Source: Pyxicephalus adspersus
Taxonomy: Eukaryota; Chordata; Amphibia; Anura; Pyxicephalidae
Direction: 5' to 3'
Assembly (NCBI RefSeq): GCF_032062135.1
Contig: NC_092860.1
Span: 123,527,553 to 123,591,552, forward strand
DNA: 64,000 nt
Both the position numbers and the translations under genes were made by a program. Shown here in pieces: positions 48,101 to 59,176 of this stretch; within the stretch, counting starts at the first letter, position 1; every line of letters begins with the position of its first letter. The notes under the pieces were generated by a model, which did no database searches, was not told the origin of the DNA, and saw only the letters and a list, made by a program, of their open reading frames with translations.

Positions 48101-50668
48101 CCTTTCTCCTCCTGCAGTATTCTGTCACATCACCAGAAATCTATGAACCAGCCTGGTGATGCCCGATTCCCTGCACACCATACCACCACCCCACTGTGTT
48201 GCTGCAATGCAGCTACTTACAGACAGACACCAGCCGAGATTTGGAACTTAAATTGCAGACTGGCAGCCCCAGCAGCTGTGGCTACTGATCCGTGTACCTC
48301 TGATGGTATTTGCCAAGCAATGGTGATGTGATGACTGGTCATAATGACAGCGGCATGGCCGGATCATGCATTGCCCACTCTAGACATGTCCATTTCTGAT
48401 CACATGGGCCTCTTCCAATGCACCTTAGGCTATCACTGCTGTGCCTCTGTGGTTCATGGAAAAATTTTTGCCATTGGAAAATTTGCTGTCTATGTCCATG
48501 GCATTTCAACATGTATACCAATAATATGGTCAAACTTGTTTTCTTTAGTTTTGGATAGAAGGTCCAAATGTAGAAGGTTGAAGGTTTGTTTTTTAACATC
48601 TAGGTCCCTAATGGGGCAAATGTGATGAAATATCTCTCCAGCAGATACACAGAGTTAAATAAAACATTTGTTTTTTAGTAAAATGAGCAAGTGTTAGAAT
48701 CTCTGTCAGCGTCATATTACTTTTTTTTAATTCCCTGTTGGTGATAACTGCTCTCCTTTCCTTTTTCTGTGAGGAAAGTCCTTGTTATCCCATAATACAG
48801 AAACATATTGCAAACAAATCAAACTGTGCTGTGACCTTTAGGTTGAGTGCAATTGAATTACGAGATAGATGCCAAACTTTTGTAAGGAATGCAGTGTGAT
48901 CCTTTTTAAAGCATTTAAATACATTGGTAAAATGCAAACATTTGTTTGTGTATACATTGTTTATAGAACACACATGTGTGTACATATCCTAACTGCCAAG
49001 TCAGATAATATCTGCTATAGTGCTATAGGCAGGGAGTGTTTTACCATGTTATGTAACCCGATTAGTCTCCTATCATTTAGTCTAATAGCATACTTGACTA
49101 GCTGATTGTTTTAATGTTGTCTTTCCTGAAATCCCGCCTTGCAAATAAATAGTTTTACTAGGAACTTTAGCCTGCAGCCATAACTATAGGAGACAACAGA
49201 CCAGCTCATTAATTCTGGACACTGTGTTTATTTGGGAGTAAAATAGACATTGACTTGTAAAAACAGACATTTAGGGGTAGAAAAAACGCTCACTAGACTA
49301 CAATGTAAAATAAATTAATGTAATTTTATGTTCTAGAACAAAAAAAGTTACCGGTATGATACATGGCAGGCACCCTAAGGTATTGTTGTGATCCCAGGTC
49401 ACCCCTATCCAGTGCTAACCAAAAACTTTACACTCTCCTTTTCTCTTATATTGTTGCATTCGGTGCCAGACTAAACTTATTGTTAGGCCTAAGCACAGTC
49501 AACACTAGCCTAGACACACGCCATCTTCCAGAAAGTCCGTATTTGCAAAGAATTTTTAAAACATCCCCCAAAGTCCTCACCCACTAGCCAAGCCCCTGAA
49601 ACTTTTTCCACTGATGGCCAAGCTTTTATAAAATCTGAAATTTCTGATTGTGTTATTGGTGGGCAGTGGTGCAGGAGTTGGAACAGCTTAAGGTAGCTGA
49701 ACTCATTCAAATATTCGAAAAGGACATGGATTAAGCTTTAACGTACGGAGAATGCATTATCTGAGTCCCCAGTGAGTCAATGGGTGATTCAAACAAGATA
49801 TATAATGTTTGATTACAACCCCTTCAAATTACCACTTATCAAAAGGTGCTGATTTGGTTGTGGTGCAAAAGAAAAACTGTTATCAACCATGGTGGATCCC
49901 TAAATTCTTTAAAGAAAGAAATCTTTTAAAATAAAAAAAAAAAACATTTAGTGCATCTTTGGACATTTACATTTCCCCATGTATGATCCCTTTAAATGCA
50001 CTTCAATCACAGAAAAATAACTGTTAATTTGCCAAAAATATATTATGTTCCAAACTTCCTTTTTGACATGACAACATAGCTCTGATTTCCCAAGTATGCA
50101 GTGTAAACCTTGGTTTACTTTTTGTTCTGATCTATTAAAAAGAATATTGTCCTTTCCTTATCTCCTTTCACCATTCTCCATAACCCCTCCTTGTGCAGAG
50201 GCAGAGAACACAGAAAGTTTGTGGCAAATAAAGAGATATTTTAGCACCTATTGGACAGATATATGGTCAGAAAATGCTTATAACTGTATATTTACCAGAC
50301 TCAAAGTGAAGAAATATTACTTCCTTGTTATAGATTACATACACTTCCAGTCATACATATGCCATAACAGCCTGCTGGTCTGTAGCGGCATTTCCAATCT
50401 GCACTATGGTCCGTGTCATAGAACTATTAGAACTATTTGTAAGTCGATCAAGTTGCAACCCTAAAGATTTTGGTTTTTAGGTTCAGTTCCATGGGAACTG
50501 CAAGTACATTTATTGCTGTTCCTGTGTTTGGGATCTCTGGGATTTTTCCAGAACCCAAAATGATGGGCAATTGTGTTCCATTCAGATTAGCTCTAGCATT
50601 TGTAGTTTCTGTCTGTTTCACCTTGATATGGAAATTAGACTGCAGATGGTGGTAAATATAGACACAAA
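45153..50668. other. Intergenic, little recognised
   Basis: No gene identified. An A-rich run lies near 45240-45280. A more GC-rich patch (46620-46740, with gggctgccgcagggggct) is probably a decayed repeat of unknown type. Confidence 0.5.
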
Positions 50669-50858
50669 GACCTAGATTTATTAAAGCTCTCCAAGGCCGG
50701 AGAGAATACACTTTCATCAGTGAAGCTGGGTGATCTGGCAAACCTGGTCCAGGATTGAAAACATTTGCTAACAAATAGCAAATGACTTTTAGGAAATCCA
50801 TTCCAGGTTTGCTGGATCACCCAGCTTCACTGATGAAATTGTATTCTCTCCAGCCCTG
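50669..50858 (+). repeat. Foldback MITE copy, right end truncated
   Basis: Intact left arm (gacctagatttattaaagct), central tttgctaacaaatagcaaat, right arm lost after ctctccagccc. Confidence 0.85.
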
Positions 50859-50915
50859 CAGTGCCCTGTGGAACATGTTGGCATCATATATTAGGATCAT
50901 ATAAAACTTTTTTTG

Positions 50916-50949
50916 TAGATAGATAGATAGATAGATTGGATAGATAGAC
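50916..50949. repeat. (GATA)n microsatellite
   Basis: Five TAGA/GATA units, a short interruption (ttgga), then two more. Confidence 0.93.
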
Positions 50950-52650
50950 GGTCTGCTTTCAACCATGTAGTGAAGGGTTCTCTGTTCCACATCTGTTTGC
51001 ATTTTGCATTATTTTCTGGAGCGTGATAAGAAGGCCCCTCTCAGCTAGAAAATTAGAACAGGCCAGATAATGAGGAACATACAGAGATTCCACAACTTAT
51101 CCATGGAATGTCACAAAGTAAATGCAGATCAGCAGCAAGAAAGTGGAAACTGAGCATTCAATAGACATCCAGTGAAAAGGGCTCTGATTATGATCACATA
51201 TAATCAAATAATAACAAAACCTTCAGCTGTGGAATGCTAGAAAGCTGAGTTCTGACTCATAGCTCTACAGCACCCAAATAGTACAAGACTCTAAATTAGG
51301 AACACTTCCCAAAATAGAACATGCTAGAAGTGCAGATCCTTACACTCCAGGTATTGGAGGCGCAAAGGTCGGAATGCAAGGCCATATCCACAGAGATTGC
51401 TGTGTGCAAACCAATCATATTTCACATGGAATGTAAATCTATACAGAGCTAGCGGGATTTCAAGGCTTTAAGGAACACAAATGTTGGTCTGTAAACTAGT
51501 TTGAGCTGGTATCAACCATGAAGATCCCGAATAATGTGTAATTTGGCTGCTAGAAGCTGGTACATTTCTTACCCCATGCTGCTGTAGGTCAAATAATATG
51601 AATTCTTGTTCTGCAAATGAAAGTTTGTGAACAATAGAAAGGACTGGCTGGACAAATGACCACCAAAGCTGACAGACACTATCTCTGTTCTGTAATTCAG
51701 GAGTGTTCAGTGGGGGGGGGTTTAATAGAAAAGGGAAGCGGAGATATAAAACAAGAGTGGATACTTTTACTTTACCACATAGATTTGCCATTTTCTAAAC
51801 AATCCTCAGGGCATTTTTTGTATTATATTCAATTCAGCAGAAGTTTATGGTAGGCTAAGGTGTTCAGGGGTTAAATTTAGTTTTAGGATCATTAAGTTAC
51901 TATTTCTTTTTATATATCATGAGTTAAAATTTATCAGGCATGAATAACTAATTTGTGTGCCAAATGGTTTGTTTCCAAAAAACCCACAATAAGCAGCAGA
52001 GACAATTTCACTTGTCAAAAATGAATGTATCAGTCCTAGGATACTAATGATCAATCCAGGGGGTACCTGACCTCACCTTGAAGAGGGTAAGTAAGTCACA
52101 TGCACACCTTTACCTTGAATTGTCAGGTATTTGGCATTACTTTCAGTGGCTGAGCTGTAAAAGTAAATACAGGTATGTACTGCTAAGGAAGAGTGAGATA
52201 CATGACCCTTTCCCTGCTCCCTGCATGGGTAAAAAGCATGGATTACGTGAGGTATTAAAGAAAATTAAAATTAAGGATTTGTTTAGAGTAAATGTATGTA
52301 GCAGATACCAGAAAAACCCAAACTTAAAGAAAACCTGTAATACCAGAAACTTAATAATTTAATTAAAAAAAAAACATGGTTCTGACAAATTTTTTAAGAT
52401 TAATAATGAACAGTGACCCTGTAATATTCAATTTTCTGCAGTCTTAAATAGGATCATGCCTCTTGGCTTCAAACTACAAATACCTAAAGGAAAACTCCAC
52501 CATTACACAAATTGTTCTGTAATTATATTCTACCATGGCAATGGTATTACCAGAATTCCAATCGTCCTGCTCTGGACTTTATTGTACTGTTTTTCCTAGA
52601 AGTTTGCACAGCTTGAAGAAGGTTTTCATACATCCCTACCACCATTCTTA
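50950..52650. other. Intergenic, nothing recognised
   Basis: A run of ten Gs at 51711-51720 is the only notable feature. Open frames such as 51468-51791 (-) have no recognisable domain. Confidence 0.5.
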
Positions 52651-52860
52651 AGCTATGTACACACACTAGATAATTGTGGTTCTAAACAAACAATTACTTG
52701 TATGTTGTTAGATAATGGTTTGTGAAAATGTGTGCAGATTTTCAGGTGCAATGAACCAGTCATGTTTTTGAGTGTTCACGCATGGAGGATTGTTAGTTTT
52801 GAATGACAATTATTGGTACAACAACACAGTTTTAGACTGCAAGAGTGAAAGAGGCCCAAC
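52651..52860. repeat. Harbinger-like MITE fragment
   Basis: Begins (taa)gctatgtacacacacta, similar to the TAA + AGC(C/T)..TACACAC ends of the elements at 28272 and 34121. No matching right end; the next element starts at about 52881 and may have truncated it. Confidence 0.45.
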
Positions 52861-52880
52861 AGTTGTTATGGCATATATTA

Positions 52881-53344
52881 TTAGAGCGTAGCTAAACTCA
52901 GGAATTTCACTTTACATAAGGGTAGAAAAGGGTAGACAACCCTTTTTATGTAAGGTAAAAATTCTGTTGTTTGTTTTTTTTTTTAAGTGCAGCACCCTTT
53001 TTTTAAAAAAAAAAGGGTGCAGCACCGCCCCTTCCAGACGATCGAGAATAAATGAAAGTGCAAAGCCTCCCCGGGTACCTACGTCATGGAAAGTGAGACA
53101 TTTGCTGATCTCACACATGCGCAGTTTTTTTTCCATTCTACGTCACCCGATCTCATGCCTGGGTCGGGTGACGTAGGATGAAGAACCCGGAAAAAGAGGA
53201 AACCATGGCCGCCCCCAATGCGCCGGTTCAGGGACAGATGTTTGGACGCCATGGGACCCAATGCAAGACATCCCCGGAGGGATCAAAATGAAGGTAAGCG
53301 GATTTTTTTTTTTTTTGGCACTTTTCAGTTTAGTTCCTCTTTAA
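52881..53344. mobile_element. GC-rich MITE with inverted repeats and CRE-like sites
   Basis: Ends ttagagcgtagctaaactca and, read from the right, ttaaagaggaactaaactga form imperfect terminal inverted repeats and resemble the TTAA-type MITE at 32157. Inside: a hairpin gcaccct(n)agggtgc at 52992-53020; TACGTCA at 53080-53086; and a perfect 13-bp inverted repeat CTACGTCACCCGA (53138-53150) / TCGGGTGACGTAG (53164-53176). A catgcgcag (NRF1-like) site lies near 53116. No convincing coding capacity. Confidence 0.7.
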
Positions 53345-55371
53345 ATGTGTACATCCAAATCATGTTTTATCTGTTATTGTATTTATAAGCTGTGTTTATA
53401 CTCATCAGTAAATGCATTAGTTACATTTTTCAGGTGTTATATTATATTACAGTATTGCAATAGCTAATAACAGTAAAGTTTCTAGTAACATTGTTAAAAG
53501 TTACAGTACATATTCTAGGCTAATGTCATGCAAACACCAAAGCTAATTGGGAATTCTGCTGCTGATCACAGTGCATGCAGTTCTGTACTGGGGATATGCT
53601 TTGCATACTGTACACAATGCTTCCAGACTCACATACACAGTTGAATATTTTTAAAGAGAAACTATAATTTTAAGACTATTTTACCTTTTTTAAACTGATT
53701 TATATCTGTTTTCTATGAATTATAATAACATAAGCAAGTAAACCTACAGCCATTTTTTTATACTATATATATAATGTATATATTTATAGTATATTTATTT
53801 AGCATGTGAAAACAATGATCATTTATCAATGTACACTTTTCATCCTAATGACCATTGGCTGGTATAGGAGGAAAAAGGGGATACAATATTTTACAGTTGT
53901 CACAAGAACCAAGGAGAGACAAAGCAAAACATTAAAGGGGGCTTGTTACTGTTAAAACAGTTAAAGATATAGCATTAAGAGATAGTTGGGGAGCTTTACC
54001 GCCCACTCTCTGTTCTATCCCAGAGATGGCAAATAATGGTAAATCTTCTCAATGGCACAAAAAGAGAGCAGAGGGGTCAAAGGGTTGGCTAATTCATTTG
54101 TGTCTTTAAACGTGAACTTGCGTTACTGAGCTTTGTAAACAACATGATTCTTTGAGCAAAGCAGAAAAGAAGGGACAGGTATACATGTGGGATAGATAAA
54201 AATACAAACCAACCTACAAAATTGTGTTTTCAGTACTGACCATAGTGAATATGCATAAAAAATATAGGCAAAGTAATTTTAAACATTCTGACACAAAACC
54301 TATATAGTTTATGTGCTGTTGGGATTACAAGATTACTGGTTAGCTTTTTATTTACATTGTACTTTTAGTGCATCTATCTATTTATTGAAGTTTTATGAGA
54401 ATGATATATTGTGTAGAATGATAAATGTTTCTTCCCATTTTTCATGCAATACAGTTTTGTAGGCTGCAATCTGTTCTTGTGGCTGTGTCACTGATCACGT
54501 AATTAGTAACACGCTTTACATCTTGTCATCCAAGACTAGCGTAGAGCAGAATTTTTGTTTAGGGAAGAGAACATCATGCTTTGAGCTTGTCTTTAGTCTC
54601 ATTTGAGTCTGTTTTGTTTTAACAACCATGAATAAGTATTGCAGCCTTTACAAATTGTTTATATAGGAACAAAATGTTCCTTGTTTAGTTGGTCTTGTGC
54701 AGTATGTCACTTTCTCAATTTAATTATTTTGTATTACATGAATACATTATCATCAATGTCTTCCAGTAAAGTTAGAGCTACTGATGAAATATTTTAAAGT
54801 GCTGCAGGGTGAATTTCTATTGCCCAATTTGTTTTCATTATAAGCAAATAAAATAAAATAGATTTATCTATTGACCTTGTTAAACTTGCAGAAGCTTTGT
54901 TCAGTGACCTTAAATTGTAGAAGAGAATTGTTATGTTTAATATCTGCAAAGTGAAAGATAAACCAGGATGACTCCAAAATGTCAGGGATTTTGCAATCCC
55001 CCCAATTCACAATAGCTGTAATAACCACATTTGACTCATTCAACTGAACAACAATGCACACGGTTATAAGCTATATGCTGTGCTTTCATGATTTTATTTA
55101 TTATCCATCTGTAGCAAATCAATAAATAGTATCCCTATAAGATAAAATGTTTTAGATAGCAGATATTTATAGCAAATCAATAAGCTGTATTATAAAGCCA
55201 TAATAATAAACTCTATTTTTTAGTGTGCGCAGCACAAGAACATTCGTAGGGATTTTATTATTGACTTTTGCTCCTGTTTTAAATGAGCTTACAATCTAAA
55301 GTTCATACTACAGGTCAAAAATTAATTTTTGGACAGTAAGGAAAAAAATTTTTTGAATCCATGAGGCAAAG
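53345..55371. other. Intergenic, nothing recognised
   Basis: Strongly AT-rich; no gene or named repeat seen. Confidence 0.55.
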
Positions 55372-55593
55372 TCAGACATTGCATAAGCTATGTTTTCCAC
55401 CTTTTTTTGCCACCTGTGTCATGTCCTGGTAAACCTCATTGACATGTGCATCATTAGAGGCCTCCAGCCTGGTAAACAGAGCCTCTAGTTCATGGTGTGT
55501 GGGTAAGGCCTGAATGTAATCTCCATAGTGAGACACAGTGAGATATGTATGGAAGGCCCAGTCATAGAGCAAAGGCAAAATATCCAGATATAT

Positions 55594-55685
55594 AGATTCC
55601 AGGTTGCTAAATCACCCAGGTTCACTGATTTTGATATCTTCTGATATCTTCTTCAGCCTTGGAGAGCTTTAATACATCAAGCCCA
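55594..55685 (+). repeat. Foldback MITE, single arm inside a coding relic
   Basis: One arm only, from agattccaggttgctaaatc to gagctttaatacatcaagccca. It separates the two minus-strand coding blocks of the relic at 55372-56933 and supplies the foreign codons at the end of the upstream block. Confidence 0.75.
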
Positions 55686-56188
55686 TACTTTTCTTGTCCA
55701 AAAGAATGCAGAGTTATCCAGCCCAGTGCATCGGAGTGGATATCACAAAGCCTGGGCATGGACTGTATGGGGACATTAAGCCTACCCAGATGTTGGGCTG
55801 AGTGCAGCACACCCCAGCCCTGCAATTCTTCCATAAAACCTAGCTTACTAGTGCTGGACTCTAGCTCAATGAGCCTCTGCATTAGGAGAACATCTATTTT
55901 ACTTTTCTCTGCTGATTCTGACCCCTTTAGGTCTCACCAAGAAATCAGAACCATCCAGTGGACAGCAGGACTAGGGACATTTTTACACATTCTGCATCTG
56001 GCACAGTTTGCTCTAAAACAGAGGTAGGCAAACTCTGGCCTTTAGGCTGGATGCGGCCTAGCCGGTATTCCAGTCCGGCCTAACGCCTCCCTAGTTATTT
56101 ATCGTTGGATTAATTGAATTGTTGCCTTATCTGATTTCCCCTGATACCATCAACATCATCGAGTTCCTGCACAGTAACCCAAATTACT

Positions 56189-56410
56189 ATGCCTAAAGAG
56201 CAGAAGCAACGCGCAGCTACCAGTCCCCTGAAGGTTGACTTCAAACGTTGTGTCTTCAACCCTCAATGGACTGACGAATTATTCTTTGTCCAACGCGGCA
56301 ACAAAGGCCTGTGTTTAGTGTGCAACGACACCAACAGCACTTTCAAGCGGTCAAATCTCAAGGGGCATTTCAATGCCAAACATGCGCACACATACAGAGA
56401 CTTTTATTGA
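56189..56410 (+). pseudogene. hAT transposase N-terminus with BED-type zinc finger
   Basis: A 73-codon frame. C42-x2-C45 and H60-x4-H65 form a BED-type zinc finger (C-L-V-C ... L-K-G-H-F-N-A-K-H), the DNA-binding module of hAT transposases. The frame ends at the internal deletion point, so it is a remnant and not a functional transposase. Confidence 0.82.
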
Positions 56411-56654
56411 TTTCTACTGTCAGCTGCCACATGCTCAGTTTCCAATGTTGTTAGCCCATGCCAAGCGTGTGATCACAATGTTTGGCAGCACATTCATGTC
56501 AGCAGCTGTTCTCCAAGATGAAGTTTTTAAGAACAAGCTGCGCTCTCAGCTCACTGACAAGCACGTTAATGACATTCTGTTGCTGAACTCTTCATCATTA
56601 GAAACTGATATTGTATCTGTTTCTAAGAACATGCAACATCATGTTTCCCATTGA
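56411..56654 (+). pseudogene. hAT transposase C-terminal dimerisation remnant
   Basis: In a different frame from the BED part: A-K-R-V-I-T-M-F-G-S-T then K-N-K-L-R-S-Q-L-T-D-K-H and I-L-L-L-N-S-S, the hATC-type C-terminal motif order. The catalytic core that should separate it from the BED finger is absent, which places the internal deletion near 56410. Confidence 0.78.
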
Positions 56655-57236
56655 TCGTACTGTATTTTTAAATAAAAAACTTTTTCTTGGACACCTTGTT
56701 TCTTCTGGCCTAGTGTGCCTTCTTGACCTCCTGAAATGGCCTAGTAGTCCCAAAAGTTTGCTGACCCCTGCTCTAAAATTTATATTAGCTGCCCGAGTAT
56801 CAGTATACTGAAGCACCAAATCCACACATTCTGTTGCCCATTGGTGGTAATAATACAATATTTGGGAATTTTGTTTGAGGAAAGGGGGAGCTCTGGAGAA
56901 ACACATGCTTGAGCCATCAAGTCCAGTCCACACCCCTTGAATATGCTAAACATAATATAATATTTATATAAAATATATGCTAAAATAAACTATCAATATC
57001 AGGGTGATATAGAGCATAATTTGACTAGTGTATGGCCAGCTTTAGACACTTTTGAGAGTCTTTGTAAAATCAGGTTTTCCCAGATTTGAGCTGAAAACTT
57101 AAGAACATAGAAAAATAAATCAACATTTTTATTGTGAGAAATAAATAAATGACAACATCTTATTGACTGATCACTTATTAGTGCCCTTCTGTATAGTAGT
57201 ATTTGTTTGTGACATTTAATGGGTTTTTTCCTCTGT

Positions 57237-57268
57237 TAACACGGAATGTTGATAACGCGGAATGTTGA
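57237..57268. repeat. Two 16-bp direct repeats
   Basis: taac(a/g)cggaatgttga twice in tandem, one mismatch. Confidence 0.9.
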
Positions 57269-57726
57269 TTGCTGGCTGGGATGAGTATTCTCCATCTGTC
57301 AGCTCAATGATTTGCCTGAAGGTACCAGTCTCTATGGCAGCCAACTGATACTGTGGGATGATATTGTCCTGAAATGATTGCAGTAATTACACCATACTGT
57401 TTACTCCTCTCAGAGCTACAACAGAAAGGTTTAGGGTCCTGGCAGCTTTGTTTATGAATGTTACAATACACAATCAATGCTACTTATTTGGAAGTGGTGT
57501 GCCATCTCACTTTTGCTTGCAACATGAATGTATTTCACTAGGACGTGTACTCGGTACAACATTACAAAAAACAGACAAAGGCTATCCTTGTATAGCACTT
57601 TGAATCATAAACAATTTTCATTTTTATAAACTAAATACTGATTTATCTTTACACCTATTCTGTTTGTGTTACTCCCCTGCTGATCTTATTTGGCCTGAGG
57701 GGCATAGATAACCAAGGGGTCCTTTT

Positions 57727-57752
57727 GGGATGGGTCGGAGGGGGTGGGTGGG
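57727..57752 (+). other. G-quadruplex-forming sequence
   Basis: Within 26 nt there are five separate runs of three or more Gs (gggatggg, ggaggggg, tgggtggg) with short loops, matching a canonical G4 pattern. Confidence 0.7.
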
Positions 57753-57899
57753 TTGTCTGTGTGGTCACGGAGGGCAGGACTATATGCAATAAATATGGTA
57801 TACCAAAGGTCCACTCCATTAAATAGTGTTGTAGGTTTCCTTTTCCCTCCATACTGCATCACACCATTCTAGTGCCATACAATATTTTACCCTGTAGCT

Positions 57900-58560
57900 G
57901 CCAACCATATTGTGCTTGGTGGCATGCTGACATCACCAATAACAAGTCATTTCCCATAATGTACAGGTATTACAAACAACAAGCATATATCAATGGTACA
58001 AACATAATACCATTTTCAGCAAATATTAACAACAACATGCAGCTATTACCAGTAACTTTCAGATATGAATTATGTAGATTAGCATATGCAGATAAGACCA
58101 AGAACTAGCAGATATTGCCAATAAAAGGTAGATATCAATGTCATGCAAATAATGCTAAAGATAATGAGGGATCAATGATCTAAATAAGCCAGGTATTAAT
58201 GACATGTAAATAAGAACAAGGCACGCACTCATAGGCAGATACCCTGGTGATAGGCAGACTGATTGACAGTTTCCATTGATAGGCAGATTTTAGCCACAGA
58301 TAGGTAAGTGACAAGCAGGTAAGTAACAGGTAGATAAAGGACAAGCAGAAAGTAGTAGGTAGACATGTTTCATGCAGATAACTGGCAGTCAGTAAGTGGC
58401 AGGTAGATAATAGGTAGATAAAGTGGGTGAAGTCAGAAGAGGATAAGTTGGAATGGAGAGGTCAGTGAGAATTGGGAAAGGTGAGGCAGTCAAGATGCAG
58501 AGGCTCAGTTAGGATAGTGGAGTCAGCCAAGATGGGCAAGTATAGCCATGATAGATTTGT
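57900..58560. repeat. Cryptic low-complexity tract
   Basis: Purine-rich sequence with many irregular gcagata, gataggcaga and aggtagataa words, consistent with a decayed tandem array. No fixed period can be set by eye. Confidence 0.4.
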
Positions 58561-59021
58561 GCAATGGATTTTGAAGTTGTCATTTTCCTTCCCTTACTGG
58601 AAAGAGAGTAGTTCTTTCATGGCATATGATCTAATTAGTTTTAAACTCAAGAGGAAATACTACAGTATGTTCCAGTAGTACAGTAATCCGAATGAATGTA
58701 TGTTGTTGGATTGATAAGAGATCTGATTGAGTATAGTAGCTCATATTTAGAAGATAGCTAACATCTCTTAACTATCTCTCTAACTTCTCATAACAGGATC
58801 TTTGTAATTTGTAAGCCTCTATGCCAACATCCCTATCATTCCTAAATGCAAAAGGCCTAAAATCCTACAGAATATTTAAGCCACAAACTTATCTGTTTTA
58901 AATATGAAGAATTTAAGGAAAAATGTTGTGAATCCTACATTATGTTTACCTTATTGCACAAGTTGAATATGGTAGCTGCAGGACCATTAATATGAGGACC
59001 AAAGAATTAAGCAGAAAACAC

Positions 59022-59176
59022 TATAGGTTCTATGTATAAAACAGGGAATCCGACATTCTCTCACACATTCCCTGGTGGGAATTAATTAGTGCCATTGAAA
59101 CACGTGGACCTGGAAGATTCATACTAGGGAATATTTAGGGAATGTCTGGTACCCTTTTTTAATAAATAGAGCCCTA
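59022..59176. repeat. Short foldback MITE
   Basis: Outer arms ggttctatgtataaaacagg and, inverted at the right end, aataaatagagcccta. Inner gggaatccgacattct is inverted as gggaatgtctggtaccct. About 155 bp, noncoding. Confidence 0.65.

Larger units (their letters stand above)
56019..56770 (+). mobile_element. Internally deleted hAT transposon
   Basis: 752 bp with a perfect 8-bp target duplication CTCTAAAA (56011-56018 and 56771-56778). Terminal inverted repeats: CAGAGGTAGGCAAACT at the left and AGTTTGCTGACCCCTG at the right. It keeps the two ends of a hAT transposase gene and lacks most of the catalytic core. The target is a minus-strand coding relic. Confidence 0.93.
55372..56933 (-). pseudogene. 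Protein-coding relic of unknown parent, split by two transposons
   Basis: Three minus-strand blocks with protein-like composition. Block 1 (about 56933-56771) contains P-P-F-L-K-Q-N-S-Q-I-L-Y-Y and C-V-D-L-V-L-Q-Y-T-D-T-R-A-A. After the hAT insertion (56019-56770) the same frame continues to about 55944 (C-A-R-C-R-M-C-K-N-V-P) and ends in a TGA. Block 2 (about 55915-55686) contains L-M-Q-R-L-I-E-L-E and G-W-G-V-L-H-S-A-Q-H-L-G-R-L in another frame. After the MITE arm (55594-55685), block 3 (to 55372) has L-Y-D-W-A-F-H-T-Y-L-T-V-S-H-Y-G-D-Y-I. I do not recognise the parent. Composition and order suggest one ancient exon or retrocopy; at least one frameshift and a stop lie outside the insertions, so it is dead. 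An unprocessed exon of a lost gene is the alternative. Confidence 0.55.

Noticed and set aside
50096..50464. A 122-codon + frame
   Set aside because: No recognisable motif or splice context.
51711..51720. Run of ten Gs
   Set aside because: Single homopolymer; could be real or a sequencing artefact, with no further structure.
55659..56027. A 122-codon + strand frame
   Set aside because: Shadow of the minus-strand coding relic, which has the more protein-like composition.
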